A DNA stretch of 33,730 nucleotides from Flexilinea sp. (GTDB lineage: Bacteria; Chloroflexota; Anaerolineae; Anaerolineales; Anaerolineaceae), in assembly GCA_026645735.1 (NCBI GenBank), contig JAPKMT010000035.1, positions 1 through 33,730 of the forward strand, written 5' to 3'. The notes beneath the pieces were generated by a model that saw nothing but the letters and a program-made list of their open reading frames with translations, searched no databases and was not told the DNA's origin. The position numbers and the translations under genes were made by a program. Positions 14,050-22,183 of this stretch are shown here, one piece after another. Position 1 is the first letter of the stretch, and each line of letters starts with the position of its first letter.

Positions 14050-17003
14050 TACTCTCTTTTTTGATAATGGACTGCATGGTCATCACAAACCTGAAAACAT
14101 AACCCGCAAGCAACACACAGCGTAGCATCAATTTTTCTTGCGGTCTGATCCGAACCGGCAATTGCCTCAGTCGGACATACTTGCTGACAGCGACCACAGC
14201 CGCTACAGCGATTTGTATCAATTAAATAAACTGAGAATGCCTGACACCGTCCACCGGGACATTCGCCAATGCAGTGAGACTCGTATTCTGCAGCAAACGC
14301 ATTCATCGATGATAAAACCATGACAGGCACATTCTTGCCAAAATTACACTTTGCTCCAATTTGTATCTGGATGGCAATTTCTTTTAAACGAACCAGCGTC
14401 TGCTTTTCAGCTTTATTTTGAAGCAACGAATCCAACAAGCTGATCAGCAGTGGAATTCCGGCCAGACAGACTACACAGCTTCCACAGGATTCCTTTTCGG
14501 CAAACTTTAAACGGTTTTGTACCTCCTGAACCATGCAGCTATTTTCCGGAAAGCTGTGAATCACGGATCCGAGAAATGCTCTGCCATCTTCGAACTGGAT
14601 GTAATCGTAGGGTATATCCAGCTGATCAACCGGGATGATCGGTCCAAAGGGAGAACCAACTTGTACAGCCTTGATTGGATGATGAATTGGAACCCCGCCA
14701 ATTTTTTCAACCAGTGTTTTTATGGACATTCCAAGCTGAATTTCTGCAATACCGGGATGACTGACTGCACCCGTCAGTGATACCAGTGTTGTACCGCTGC
14801 TTTGTACTGAGCCCATTCTGGAAAACCATTCTGCACCATAATTCAAAATAAAAGGGATGCAGCTCCATGTCTTGACATTGCAAACAACCGTTGGTTTTCC
14901 TCTCAATCCGGAAACTGCCGGATATGGCGGTTTTTGCCCGGGTTCTCCAATTAGTCCTTCCATGGCGTGAATCAGATTCATTTCTTCACCGGAGATATAC
15001 GCACCAGCAGCCGGTTGAATGACAACATCCAAACAATAACCGCTGTTTAAAATATTATTACCAACCAGCCCATGTTCCGCTGCATCATGAATAGCTTTCT
15101 CCATCATTTTCACGGCACTCGCGTATTGCTTTCTTATGTAAAGGTATCCTTTGGATGCATGAACTGCATAGGCGCTAATGATCAAACCTTCCAGGATCAA
15201 ATGCGGATTGGAACACATTAATGCCTGATCCTCAATCGAACCAGGATCCCCCGCATCCCCATTGACGATTACATACTTCGTTTCACTTTCCGTGGATCTG
15301 CAGCTATCGAGTTTTTTCCAGGTTGGAAAGCCTGCGCCGCCCCTTCCGCGCAAATTCGCTTTTTTTATTTCTTCAATAATTTGATCCGGATCAGAGGATA
15401 ACGCATTTACCAACGCCTGATAGCCTCCATGGCAGATGTAATCCTCCAAAGATTCCGGATCTAAATCCATCTCGGACTCCGTCAATACACGGGTTTGATA
15501 TGAAAAAAAAGGGATTTCTTTTTCAAGCAGAATGATTTTTTGATTTTCCGGATTCCGGTAAAGGAGTGATCGGATCAAATTTCCATTCATTAATGTTTCG
15601 TCAACGATTTGCTGAACATCTTCCGGTTTGACGTTGACATACAGAACTTTGGCTGGCAGCAGCATGACCAGCGGACCTTGTCCGCAGAAACCGCTGCAGC
15701 CGGTTCGCTTAAGCACAACAGCTTTTCCAATTGGCAAAGATGCAAGGATGCGTTGAAATTCTTCAAAAACTTTCTGACTACCCTGAATCATGCAGCCATC
15801 TCCCAAACATACCGAGATACAGGGAAGTTGATCATCCCCTTCCTGATCCGATATTAATTTTTTAAGTAAGGGATGAATTGAATGAATATCAAATTTTATT
15901 TTTTCAGTATCACCGGTTTCTTCTTTTAAATTGGGTTGGATTTCGGCTGAAATTTCGGGCGCTGATTCCTCAGAAATGGGTGATTCTGAGAAAAGATGAG
16001 AAACCGTTAAGAATTCCGCCTCATAGGCGTTGGCAGAACTTCTCTCAGCGATGACTTTAGAATCCTCCATAAGAGATTTGGAAACAACATTTTTTTCCGC
16101 TTTAAGTGATGCAACAGTCCCCTGCTCCAAATCAGAAATCCGCTCCAGCCCGAGTTGATCAAGCTCATGGGGAGGCCGAATTTTGAGTGTACCGGGGATC
16201 AGAACTGGCAAAAAATCCGGGCAAACAGATAAATCTGTTTCCCGAAACTCATCCGCTTGCCGTTCAGCATCGTTTTTTGCGTCAAATGAAAATGAATGCA
16301 ATCGGATGAAATCAGAGCTTGAAGCAACCTTTTCATCCGACTGATTTTCAACTACGGTTGTTGCCTCGATAGCTTTAATAACAGTATCATGAGGAGTGGA
16401 ATCAGGTTTGACAGATTGAACAAGGCAATCCTTCTCCGGATGAACATTCTCCGTCTGTTTACTACTGTCGAACGATTTTTCAAATGGACTTCCAGGATGA
16501 ATTTCGGTTTTTTGTTCCGTGTCCCTTTTTTTTGTTAACTTACGTAATCCCAGGAGGAAAGCACCCAATAAAGTATCGCCAAGTGTGTTTTTTTGAGGAT
16601 CGGATGATTGCGATTGGCTCTTTTTTTCATCCAGTTCTTCCGCTGCAGGAGGTTGATCCACAAAAAAGAGACCGGATTTTTTCAATTCAGAAACAAAATG
16701 ATCGATGATGTTGTCCACATCCAGTAAGCGTACCTTTGTCAGCGATTGATTTGTCGGTGATAGTATTACTACGGGACCGAATGCAGAAATTTCGTTGATG
16801 GCTGTTTCCATCATATCCACGTTGATTTTTACATTTCTTTTCTTGACAGCTTTTTCAAAAGCTTTTAATAGATTTACTTCTTCAAGTCCTTCTCCATCTT
16901 CAAATAAGCATATCGTGACGGTTGGTTTAGCAGGATCATGATCCTGATACATTTGACGTGTCAGCTGGTTTAATAATTCAGATAATTGCTCTTGATTATT
17001 CAT
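14049..17003 (-). CDS. NuoF-like FMN/Fe-S flavoprotein fusion with extra N-terminal domains and ferredoxin tail
   Basis: 984 residues, much longer than usual NuoF/HndC (about 430-630). Order: an N-terminal domain (about 1-115) shaped like a thioredoxin-type ferredoxin but without its cysteines; a low-complexity acidic linker (about 115-375); a real thioredoxin-like [2Fe-2S] domain (CLGDGC near 398, CSGFCGQGP near 434); a 51-kDa flavoprotein core (GRGGAGFPTWKKL near 552, SLBB domain, ESCGSCVVC near 837 for the N3-type cluster with a later GAKCNFG cysteine); and a C-terminal pair of [4Fe-4S] ferredoxin motifs (CSGCGRCQQVCP, CVACGLCFQVCD). The FMN/NADH pocket differs from canonical NuoF: NADE is NGDA, GEETAL is GEEMNL and NNVET is CNVKT. 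It probably oxidises NAD(P)H or a related donor and feeds the downstream fusion. No clear ribosome-binding site is seen at 17003. Confidence 0.88.
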   Translation of the reverse strand: MNNQEQLSELLNQLTRQMYQDHDPAKPTVTICLFEDGEGLEEVNLLKAFEKAVKKRNVKINVDMMETAINEISAFGPVVILSPTNQSLTKVRLLDVDNIIDHFVSELKKSGLFFVDQPPAAEELDEKKSQSQSSDPQKNTLGDTLLGAFLLGLRKLTKKRDTEQKTEIHPGSPFEKSFDSSKQTENVHPEKDCLVQSVKPDSTPHDTVIKAIEATTVVENQSDEKVASSSDFIRLHSFSFDAKNDAERQADEFRETDLSVCPDFLPVLIPGTLKIRPPHELDQLGLERISDLEQGTVASLKAEKNVVSKSLMEDSKVIAERSSANAYEAEFLTVSHLFSESPISEESAPEISAEIQPNLKEETGDTEKIKFDIHSIHPLLKKLISDQEGDDQLPCISVCLGDGCMIQGSQKVFEEFQRILASLPIGKAVVLKRTGCSGFCGQGPLVMLLPAKVLYVNVKPEDVQQIVDETLMNGNLIRSLLYRNPENQKIILLEKEIPFFSYQTRVLTESEMDLDPESLEDYICHGGYQALVNALSSDPDQIIEEIKKANLRGRGGAGFPTWKKLDSCRSTESETKYVIVNGDAGDPGSIEDQALMCSNPHLILEGLIISAYAVHASKGYLYIRKQYASAVKMMEKAIHDAAEHGLVGNNILNSGYCLDVVIQPAAGAYISGEEMNLIHAMEGLIGEPGQKPPYPAVSGLRGKPTVVCNVKTWSCIPFILNYGAEWFSRMGSVQSSGTTLVSLTGAVSHPGIAEIQLGMSIKTLVEKIGGVPIHHPIKAVQVGSPFGPIIPVDQLDIPYDYIQFEDGRAFLGSVIHSFPENSCMVQEVQNRLKFAEKESCGSCVVCLAGIPLLISLLDSLLQNKAEKQTLVRLKEIAIQIQIGAKCNFGKNVPVMVLSSMNAFAAEYESHCIGECPGGRCQAFSVYLIDTNRCSGCGRCQQVCPTEAIAGSDQTARKIDATLCVACGLCFQVCDDHAVHYQKRE

Positions 17004-17054
17004 TTTAAATTTTTCTTTTCAGTCAATGGATAGGTAAAGATTTCAAGCAGGATA

Positions 17055-17564
17055 TTATCTGCTTTTTCTCCCTGGGACAAAGCCTAAGTTCTTCAACGTC
17101 ATTGTATCAAAAAATAAATCAGATAAAATCTTTTCAGCTTTTTCGGCAGTTACTCGGGTATACACTTGATGATTAATAACAATAATCGGACCGAATCCAC
17201 ATAAACCCTGACAAGGAATCGTCTCTACAGAAACATTGATATCTGTGCCAATGGTTTTCTTTTCTGCAATCATCTGTTTCATTTTTTCATATAAATATAG
17301 ACTCCCTTTTTCACTGCAGCCAAATCCTCCACATATACGAATAATATTTTTATTCCCGAAATCCGAAGCAAACTCATCATAAAAATGAAGTATTTTGTTT
17401 ATTTGAATCCGGGTGGCAGCAAATTTCGACAATAGAACCGGATACGCTTCCTCCGGAATACAGCCAAATTCTTCATGGATCTTCAACAAAGTCGGAATAA
17501 GCCCTCCGGGATCGGACGCGTGGCTTTCAATAATCTCATCAATTATTTTATTGCTTCCTTTCAT
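17055..17564 (-). CDS. NuoE-like thioredoxin-fold [2Fe-2S] subunit
   Basis: About 169 residues, the normal size for NuoE/HndA. An N-terminal helical part with GGLIPTLLKIHEEFGCIPEEA (relatives have 'ALIPVLQEiQ..fGyIP') is followed by a thioredoxin-like domain holding the four cluster cysteines as CGGFGC and CQGLCGFGP. In complex I and bifurcating hydrogenases this subunit pairs with NuoF near the NADH/FMN site. It lies 51 nt before the NuoF-like gene, on the same strand. ATG at 17564 has GGAG 6 nt upstream and is preferred; an ATG at 17576 adds four residues. The family is clear; the assembled complex is inferred. Confidence 0.9.
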   Translation of the reverse strand: MKGSNKIIDEIIESHASDPGGLIPTLLKIHEEFGCIPEEAYPVLLSKFAATRIQINKILHFYDEFASDFGNKNIIRICGGFGCSEKGSLYLYEKMKQMIAEKKTIGTDINVSVETIPCQGLCGFGPIIVINHQVYTRVTAEKAEKILSDLFFDTMTLKNLGFVPGRKSR

Positions 17565-17621
17565 TTCATGCTCCATGATTCCATTGATGAATCTTTTTTT
17601 TGATCGATGATTTAAAAGTTT

Positions 17622-18899
17622 TTATTTTTCTCCGGAATAGGCACAGCGAAAACCACGACTGTTGGAGATGGATGTTTCTGAATTTCCGGATCGGACAGAA
17701 ACACGCACATACCAGGCTTTGCTGCCATAAGATCCGCCACGCAGAACCCTGTAGCTTCCATTTTCAGGGCCTTCCGGATCGGAAATCAACGCATTTCCGA
17801 TATCCTGATAATAGGTATCCGAATACCAGTCGGAAATCCATTCCCACACATTGCCGGACATATCCAGCACTCCGTAAGGACTTTTTCCAGCCAGATATTT
17901 CCCGACTTCGACAGTATCACCAATTTGGTTGTCAAAATTCAAACGGTATTCATCCGGTGGGATGTGTCCCCAGGGATAGATACGATCATCATTTCCCTTG
18001 GCAGCCTTTTCCCATTCAGCCTCTGTTGGAAGGCGTTTTCCTTTCCAATTACAATACACAACCGCCTGAGTCCAGTCCACATTAACCACTGGAAAATTTG
18101 CGTAAGCCGGATTCTGATAATAATCCGAACGACTTTTCGTATTTTTTTCTGCCGGCTCCGTACAAATTCCGGAATCAACACACAATTGATAGGCCTGATT
18201 GGTCACCGTTGTCTTATCGATCCAAAAATCGTTCAGCCAGACTGCATGCAGCGGTTTTTCATCACTATGCGCATCCGCAGCATCGGATCCCATCATGAAA
18301 TCTCCGGCTGCAATTTTCACCATCCCCGCTGTGACTGGAACTTCACTGGCTTTCGGTTGAATACCTGCAGCAGTTAATTCAGAACCGGTCGGCGGAGGAA
18401 CAGTCCATAAAATCAAGGGTGTTTGCGTCGGCACAATCGTTTCGGTAGGATATCGAGTTGCAGACGGAGTAATCAGCTGCGCCAACAGAAGCAATCTTTT
18501 CTCAGACTGAATCCTGTCAACCACTAATGTTGCAGATTGATCTTCCAATTCTGAAGAAAATGAATCCAAACCGGTAATTGTTTTTTCCAAAGCTTCAATT
18601 TGATTGGCATGAAGTGCACTAACAGCGGTTTGTTTCATCCAAACCATTTCCAATTGCTTTTGCGTATGAACATAAAAAGCATACCAGACAATTGAAGCAG
18701 AAATCAATCCAACAACAATTCCATAAAATAACATCCAACTGAAACCGTTTTTTTCCTTCTTATTTCTACGACGCAGCAGTTTGATTCTGTGGGCTGAGGG
18801 GATCAGTACCGGTTTTTCCTCTTCGGGCATCTCCGTATTAACATGCGGATGGATAGAATTGGAGTTTTTTTGTTCAACTTGATTGTCTTTTTCTTCCAT
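17622..18899 (-). CDS. Membrane-anchored SUMF1/formylglycine-generating enzyme-like domain protein
   Basis: 425 residues. A charged cytoplasmic N-terminus with RRRNKKEK is followed by one membrane segment (about 53-75), a coiled-coil-like stretch (about 80-135), a Thr/Pro linker (PTETIVPTQTP) and an FGE-sulfatase domain (about 190-425). The fold marks are MVKIAAGDFMMGSD, PVVNVDWTQAVVYCNW, RLPTEAEWEKAA, GNVWEWISDWY, RVLRGGSY and the ending SRGFRCAYSG. The catalytic domain would face outside the membrane. No sulfatase or other obvious client is in the window, and many members of this fold are not true formylglycine enzymes, so activity is uncertain. It lies about 57 nt before the NuoE-like start and probably opens the operon. 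The start has AGGAC about 7 nt upstream. Confidence 0.88.
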   Translation of the reverse strand: MEEKDNQVEQKNSNSIHPHVNTEMPEEEKPVLIPSAHRIKLLRRRNKKEKNGFSWMLFYGIVVGLISASIVWYAFYVHTQKQLEMVWMKQTAVSALHANQIEALEKTITGLDSFSSELEDQSATLVVDRIQSEKRLLLLAQLITPSATRYPTETIVPTQTPLILWTVPPPTGSELTAAGIQPKASEVPVTAGMVKIAAGDFMMGSDAADAHSDEKPLHAVWLNDFWIDKTTVTNQAYQLCVDSGICTEPAEKNTKSRSDYYQNPAYANFPVVNVDWTQAVVYCNWKGKRLPTEAEWEKAAKGNDDRIYPWGHIPPDEYRLNFDNQIGDTVEVGKYLAGKSPYGVLDMSGNVWEWISDWYSDTYYQDIGNALISDPEGPENGSYRVLRGGSYGSKAWYVRVSVRSGNSETSISNSRGFRCAYSGEK

Positions 18900-18978
18900 C
18901 GAACTTGTCCTGATGCCCTGAAATCTTTGTCCCTTCTCTCATTTTACTGCAAATTATGCTCCTGAATTTGTTTTTTAC

Positions 18979-19100
18979 CAGCGAATCGAAATATGGGGAG
19001 AATTATTTGTTGTTGTGTTGTTTTTGCGCAAAGCGCAAAAACAAAAGGACGATAAATTGTTTGCTTTATTCCAATGGTTCGTTAAAATTTTGAATTGCTA
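18979..19100. repeat. Palindromic repeat element, copy D
   Basis: Ends CAGCGAATCGAAATATGGGG and TTTTGAATTGCTA. The hairpin at 19018-19044 has a 12-bp stem with loop AAA. The left arm is full type 1 (GTTGTTGTGTTG), but the right outer arm has decayed, so outer pairing is lost. Confidence 0.75.
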
Positions 19101-19132
19101 CCGCAGCATACTTAAATTAGAATAATAAAATG

Positions 19133-19176
19133 AATGGGATTATGACTTTCTCTTGAGAGAAAACCATAATCCCATT
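19133..19176. terminator. Strong bipartite hairpin, candidate bidirectional terminator
   Basis: AATGGGATTATG (19133-19144) pairs with CATAATCCCATT (19165-19176). Inside it TTTCTCT (19147-19153) pairs with AGAGAAA (19156-19162), with a 2-nt internal loop on each side and a 2-nt apex. T-rich sequence flanks it in both directions. It is unlike the repeat family around it. It would end transcripts of the minus-strand secreted-protein gene that stops at 19485, after reading through copies F and E. Confidence 0.5.
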
Positions 19177-19208
19177 TTATACGATTTTTGCTGATTTCAT
19201 CTACGAAC

Positions 19209-19331
19209 CAGCGATTCAAAATATGGATTGGCTTTTCGAATAAAGAAAGAAAATATGTTGTTCTTATGGTTTAGCGCTTCGCGCTAAACCATAAGAACAA
19301 CATAGAATTCTTTTTATATTTTGAATTGCTG
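19209..19331. repeat. Palindromic repeat element, copy E
   Basis: Ends CAGCGATTCAAAATATGG and TTGAATTGCTG. The hairpin at 19254-19304 is the longest perfect one here, with 24-bp arms and a TTC loop. The arm is type 2 (GTTCTTATGGTTTAGCGC), different in sequence from type 1 but equally self-complementary. Confidence 0.85.
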
Positions 19332-19338
19332 CTACAAA

Positions 19339-19440
19339 CCAGAGATTTAACATATGGAAAAAATAATCGTGATGTGTTGTTTTGGCTCTTCGAGCCAAAA
19401 CAACACAACGAGTAAGAATTCTCCATTTTTCCGATTCCTG
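19339..19440. repeat. Palindromic repeat element, copy F
   Basis: Begins 8 nt after copy E. Ends CCAGAGATTTAACATATGG and CCATTTTTCCGATTCCTG. The hairpin at 19373-19407 has 16-bp perfect arms (TGTGTTGTTTTGGCTC) with a TTC loop. The inner GGCTC/GAGCC replaces GCGC/GCGC of other copies, another compensated change. Confidence 0.8.
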
Positions 19441-19484
19441 ATCCATGAACGCCAATCGGAACCATGCCGCATTGGATCAGGACA

Positions 19485-21761
19485 CTATTGAACTACGATG
19501 GAGACCGGTGCGGACATCATCTGCTGCTGCGGTATTTCGAGTTTCCAGCTATAGACACCCGGCGTTAACGCCTCCGTTGGAATATAATACGCCTCTCCGC
19601 CGGTGCAATTCACTCCGCTTTCACCGCAGATCAACGGTCCAAATACCACTTCCTGCCCATCGCTTCGAATCAGCCGGATCTTGTAATAGACCAGATTTAC
19701 CGCGGTTGTGCCCCCTCCATCCACCACTTTCCAGCGGAACAGCGGCCGGGTGGGCACCGTCTCTCCTTCTGCAGGACTGAGGGTCAGAACCTGCGCGCTT
19801 TCACCGACACTGAATACCAGGCGCGCCGATTGACCCGGCATGCCCTGACCCGAAAGCGGCGTGACCTCAATCTGATAATTCAATGCCTCCGGAATCACGG
19901 TGAATCGAAGCGTACAGGCTGTGCCGTCGCACCAGGATGCATCCCGCGGTTTGCTCGTATCCAACAGAACCTCCTGCTGGGAGCCCCATAACTTGATCTT
20001 GAAGGACAGGACGGCTGTACCCGGATCCGTCCACTGGATTTCCGGCGCTGTCTTCGGAATCGTCCCACCATTTTCAGGGGCGATAAATCGTATCGCTTCA
20101 GCCGGCATTACGATTGAGAAGTTGGCGCTGGCAGATCCCCACAGAACTCCGGCCGGTGTCCCGCCGGATATCTTCCACGAATACAATCCGCTTCCGGGAA
20201 ATTTGAATCCCGGCGCAAAGTAGCAATAATCATAGTTGCAGTTTGCTTTGTCAACCGGAACATCCAGCAGCACGATTCCAGTGGCATCGTATGCCGTCAG
20301 CCAGTACGCTCCGGCTCCGGTTATGGCGCGCCAGATGAATGTCGGAATGTCAGTCTGAATCGCTCCGACAGGATATGTCGGCGTCGGATAGGTGTTGGCA
20401 TATGTCTCCGGTTGCCATCCGCTCGCACATGTCGAACAGATTATTGAGAATTGCAGCGGATTCGACCAATGGCTGACAGACGTCTCGCTGTAGCCGCGAA
20501 CCGACCAGTAATAATTGCCGGTTGGCAGTTTCAGATCCACCACGATGGCACATCGTTCCACATCACAGGTAAAGCCTTCCACGTTCCAGGACCGATCCAT
20601 CATCACTTCGCCCGTCGATGAATTATTAACCCGGATGCGATATTCATACACATAATCCTCGACGTTGGAAAACTCAAAACGGATTTGTTCCGGATCATCC
20701 AGTTGACCACTCGGCAGGTATCCTTCCGGCGTGTTGATATTGGGATTCACCTGGAATTCCATCGGACTTGAGTTCGTCGAACCAATCGTATTGGTTGCGA
20801 CCACATACCATGAATATTTCCCTTCGGAAGGCAGTGTTGTTGCGATCGTGCAATGACCGCCCAGACAACTGGCATCCGATGCCGACAGGTTCAGCTCGCC
20901 GCTGCCTCCCCCTTCCAGCGTCCACACCACCTTGTAGGACTCGGCGTTGGATGATGGCAGCCATGTGAAACTTAAGGAGCGTGTCGGATGTTCTCCACTC
21001 GGACTTTCCAGAATCGGCGCCGATGGAGCTGTATCTAATGACAGAATCGTAAAGGGAATGGGATCGGTATTAAGATCTACTCCTCCTAAATCTCCAAAAA
21101 TCTGCCAGGTGTAATTTCCGGGAGGTAATGTTTTTTGATACTGACAAAGCCCTTCGGAACAGGAATAAAGCTGCATCAACCAAAAGCCATTCTCCTTGAA
21201 TCCGAAATGGGGTTCCTCATCAGTACTTCCGCTGACCTCATATTCCCACGCAAAGTTGATCATGCCGGGGGAACTGGAAAATCCTGCGTTCGGTGTAATC
21301 GGAGTGATAGACTCCAGAACGGCATCTTCCCCACCCGGGGGCAGCGTAGCGATCTCAAAAAACGGTAAATCTTCCATAACCCCGATTTCCCAATCCGGGA
21401 TCGGCGTAGCGATTTCGAAAAACGGTAAATCTTCAATTAATCCGATATCCCAGGTGGGAACCGCTGTGGCAATCGGGAAAAACGGTTCAAACGGCATCAC
21501 TTGCCAGACCGGTGCAGGCTCGGTCGGCGGCGGTGGCGGAGGAGGTGGTGCCGTTGCGATCGGCATAATCGGCTGTATCGGGAGCATTTCCACAACTTTG
21601 AATTTTGGCGTCGGTGTCGGGGTAGCTGTCTTCACCAAAAAAAGCTGATTGGGAATCTTGATCGTCAAGTTGTCGCTTGCTTTACTGATGATTCCAATAT
21701 CAGCAAAAAGAAACATGAGAATGATCAGTAAAAACAGACCTGATCGAAATTTTATTTTCAT
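19485..21761 (-). CDS. Secreted multidomain protein with Pro-rich tandem repeats and C-x4-C beta-sandwich repeats
   Basis: About 758 residues. The signal peptide is MKIKFRSGLFLLIILMFLF, followed by a TPTPTP/poly-Pro region and tandem units around EDLPFFEIATP (residues about 40-150). About six beta-sandwich, Fn3-like domains follow. Each has a cysteine pair (CSEGLC, CLGGHC, CDVERC, CNYDYC, CDGTAC, and CGESGVNC last), then a G-x-Y-x-W-x-V/I/L strand such as GKYSWYV or GNYYWSV. The pairs probably form disulfides outside the cell. No enzyme motif, membrane tail or sorting signal is visible. ATG at 21761 follows GGAGG by 4 nt; upstream frame to 21803 has no support. It is paralogous to 22184-23863. 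Its 3' part is visibly richer in G+C than the neighbours. A role as surface or matrix adhesive or scaffold protein is inference. Confidence 0.85.
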   Translation of the reverse strand: MKIKFRSGLFLLIILMFLFADIGIISKASDNLTIKIPNQLFLVKTATPTPTPKFKVVEMLPIQPIMPIATAPPPPPPPPTEPAPVWQVMPFEPFFPIATAVPTWDIGLIEDLPFFEIATPIPDWEIGVMEDLPFFEIATLPPGGEDAVLESITPITPNAGFSSSPGMINFAWEYEVSGSTDEEPHFGFKENGFWLMQLYSCSEGLCQYQKTLPPGNYTWQIFGDLGGVDLNTDPIPFTILSLDTAPSAPILESPSGEHPTRSLSFTWLPSSNAESYKVVWTLEGGGSGELNLSASDASCLGGHCTIATTLPSEGKYSWYVVATNTIGSTNSSPMEFQVNPNINTPEGYLPSGQLDDPEQIRFEFSNVEDYVYEYRIRVNNSSTGEVMMDRSWNVEGFTCDVERCAIVVDLKLPTGNYYWSVRGYSETSVSHWSNPLQFSIICSTCASGWQPETYANTYPTPTYPVGAIQTDIPTFIWRAITGAGAYWLTAYDATGIVLLDVPVDKANCNYDYCYFAPGFKFPGSGLYSWKISGGTPAGVLWGSASANFSIVMPAEAIRFIAPENGGTIPKTAPEIQWTDPGTAVLSFKIKLWGSQQEVLLDTSKPRDASWCDGTACTLRFTVIPEALNYQIEVTPLSGQGMPGQSARLVFSVGESAQVLTLSPAEGETVPTRPLFRWKVVDGGGTTAVNLVYYKIRLIRSDGQEVVFGPLICGESGVNCTGGEAYYIPTEALTPGVYSWKLEIPQQQMMSAPVSIVVQ

Positions 21762-21873
21762 AGACCCTCCAATCTTGAAATCCAATTTGCTATTGCAGTG
21801 CATATTTACAGTTTATTTCATGCGTTAATGACATGAAAAAGCTATTTCACACTTTAAAAAAACGGTTTGACTT

Positions 21874-21943
21874 CAGCAATTCAATATTTTTGTTCGGTTT
21901 TTAAAATCAAGCGAGAAAGTTCCCACTCACTATTAAATTGCTG
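21874..21943. repeat. Possible degenerate palindromic repeat element (copy L)
   Basis: CAGCAATTCAATATTTTTG on the left and ACTATTAAATTGCTG on the right resemble the inverted ends of the family, 70 nt apart, with no central hairpin. It lies in the 422-nt gap upstream of the secreted-protein gene, which otherwise holds only the terminator at 22073-22131. The match is weak. Confidence 0.35.
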
Positions 21944-22072
21944 ACCTGACTTCCGATTCCGAAAGTTCTTGTTAACTTCATTATCCGATTTTTCAGTTGT
22001 TTATACAATAGAAAATGATTTCCCGGACAAGACTGAAGAACCAATTCTTAAAAATCAAATACCATCAGGAAT

Positions 22073-22131
22073 CAAAAAAGACTCATCCCCCGCTGTCCCT
22101 TTCACGGGAGATTCGGAATGAATGAGTCTTT
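22073..22131 (-). terminator. Rho-independent terminator of the second secreted-protein gene
   Basis: Read on the minus strand, AAGACTCAT and ATGAGTCTT (9-10 bp, outer arms at 22078-22086 and 22122-22130) enclose a GC-rich inner region, followed by a six-T run at 22079-22074. It lies about 50 nt after the stop at 22184. Confidence 0.7.
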
Positions 22132-22183
22132 CTTTTGTTCGGTTGCGTCTTATTTTGGTTAATTCTTTTTCGTTGAAAAAATC

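Noticed and set aside
12028-17003. [FeFe]-hydrogenase or complete complex I operon
   Set aside because: No H-cluster motifs and no NuoA/H/J-N-type membrane subunits are found; only the NuoE, NuoF and NuoG N-terminal modules occur.
17622-18899. Firm call as a sulfatase-activating formylglycine enzyme
   Set aside because: No sulfatase client in the window and many proteins with this fold lack that activity; kept as SUMF1-like only.
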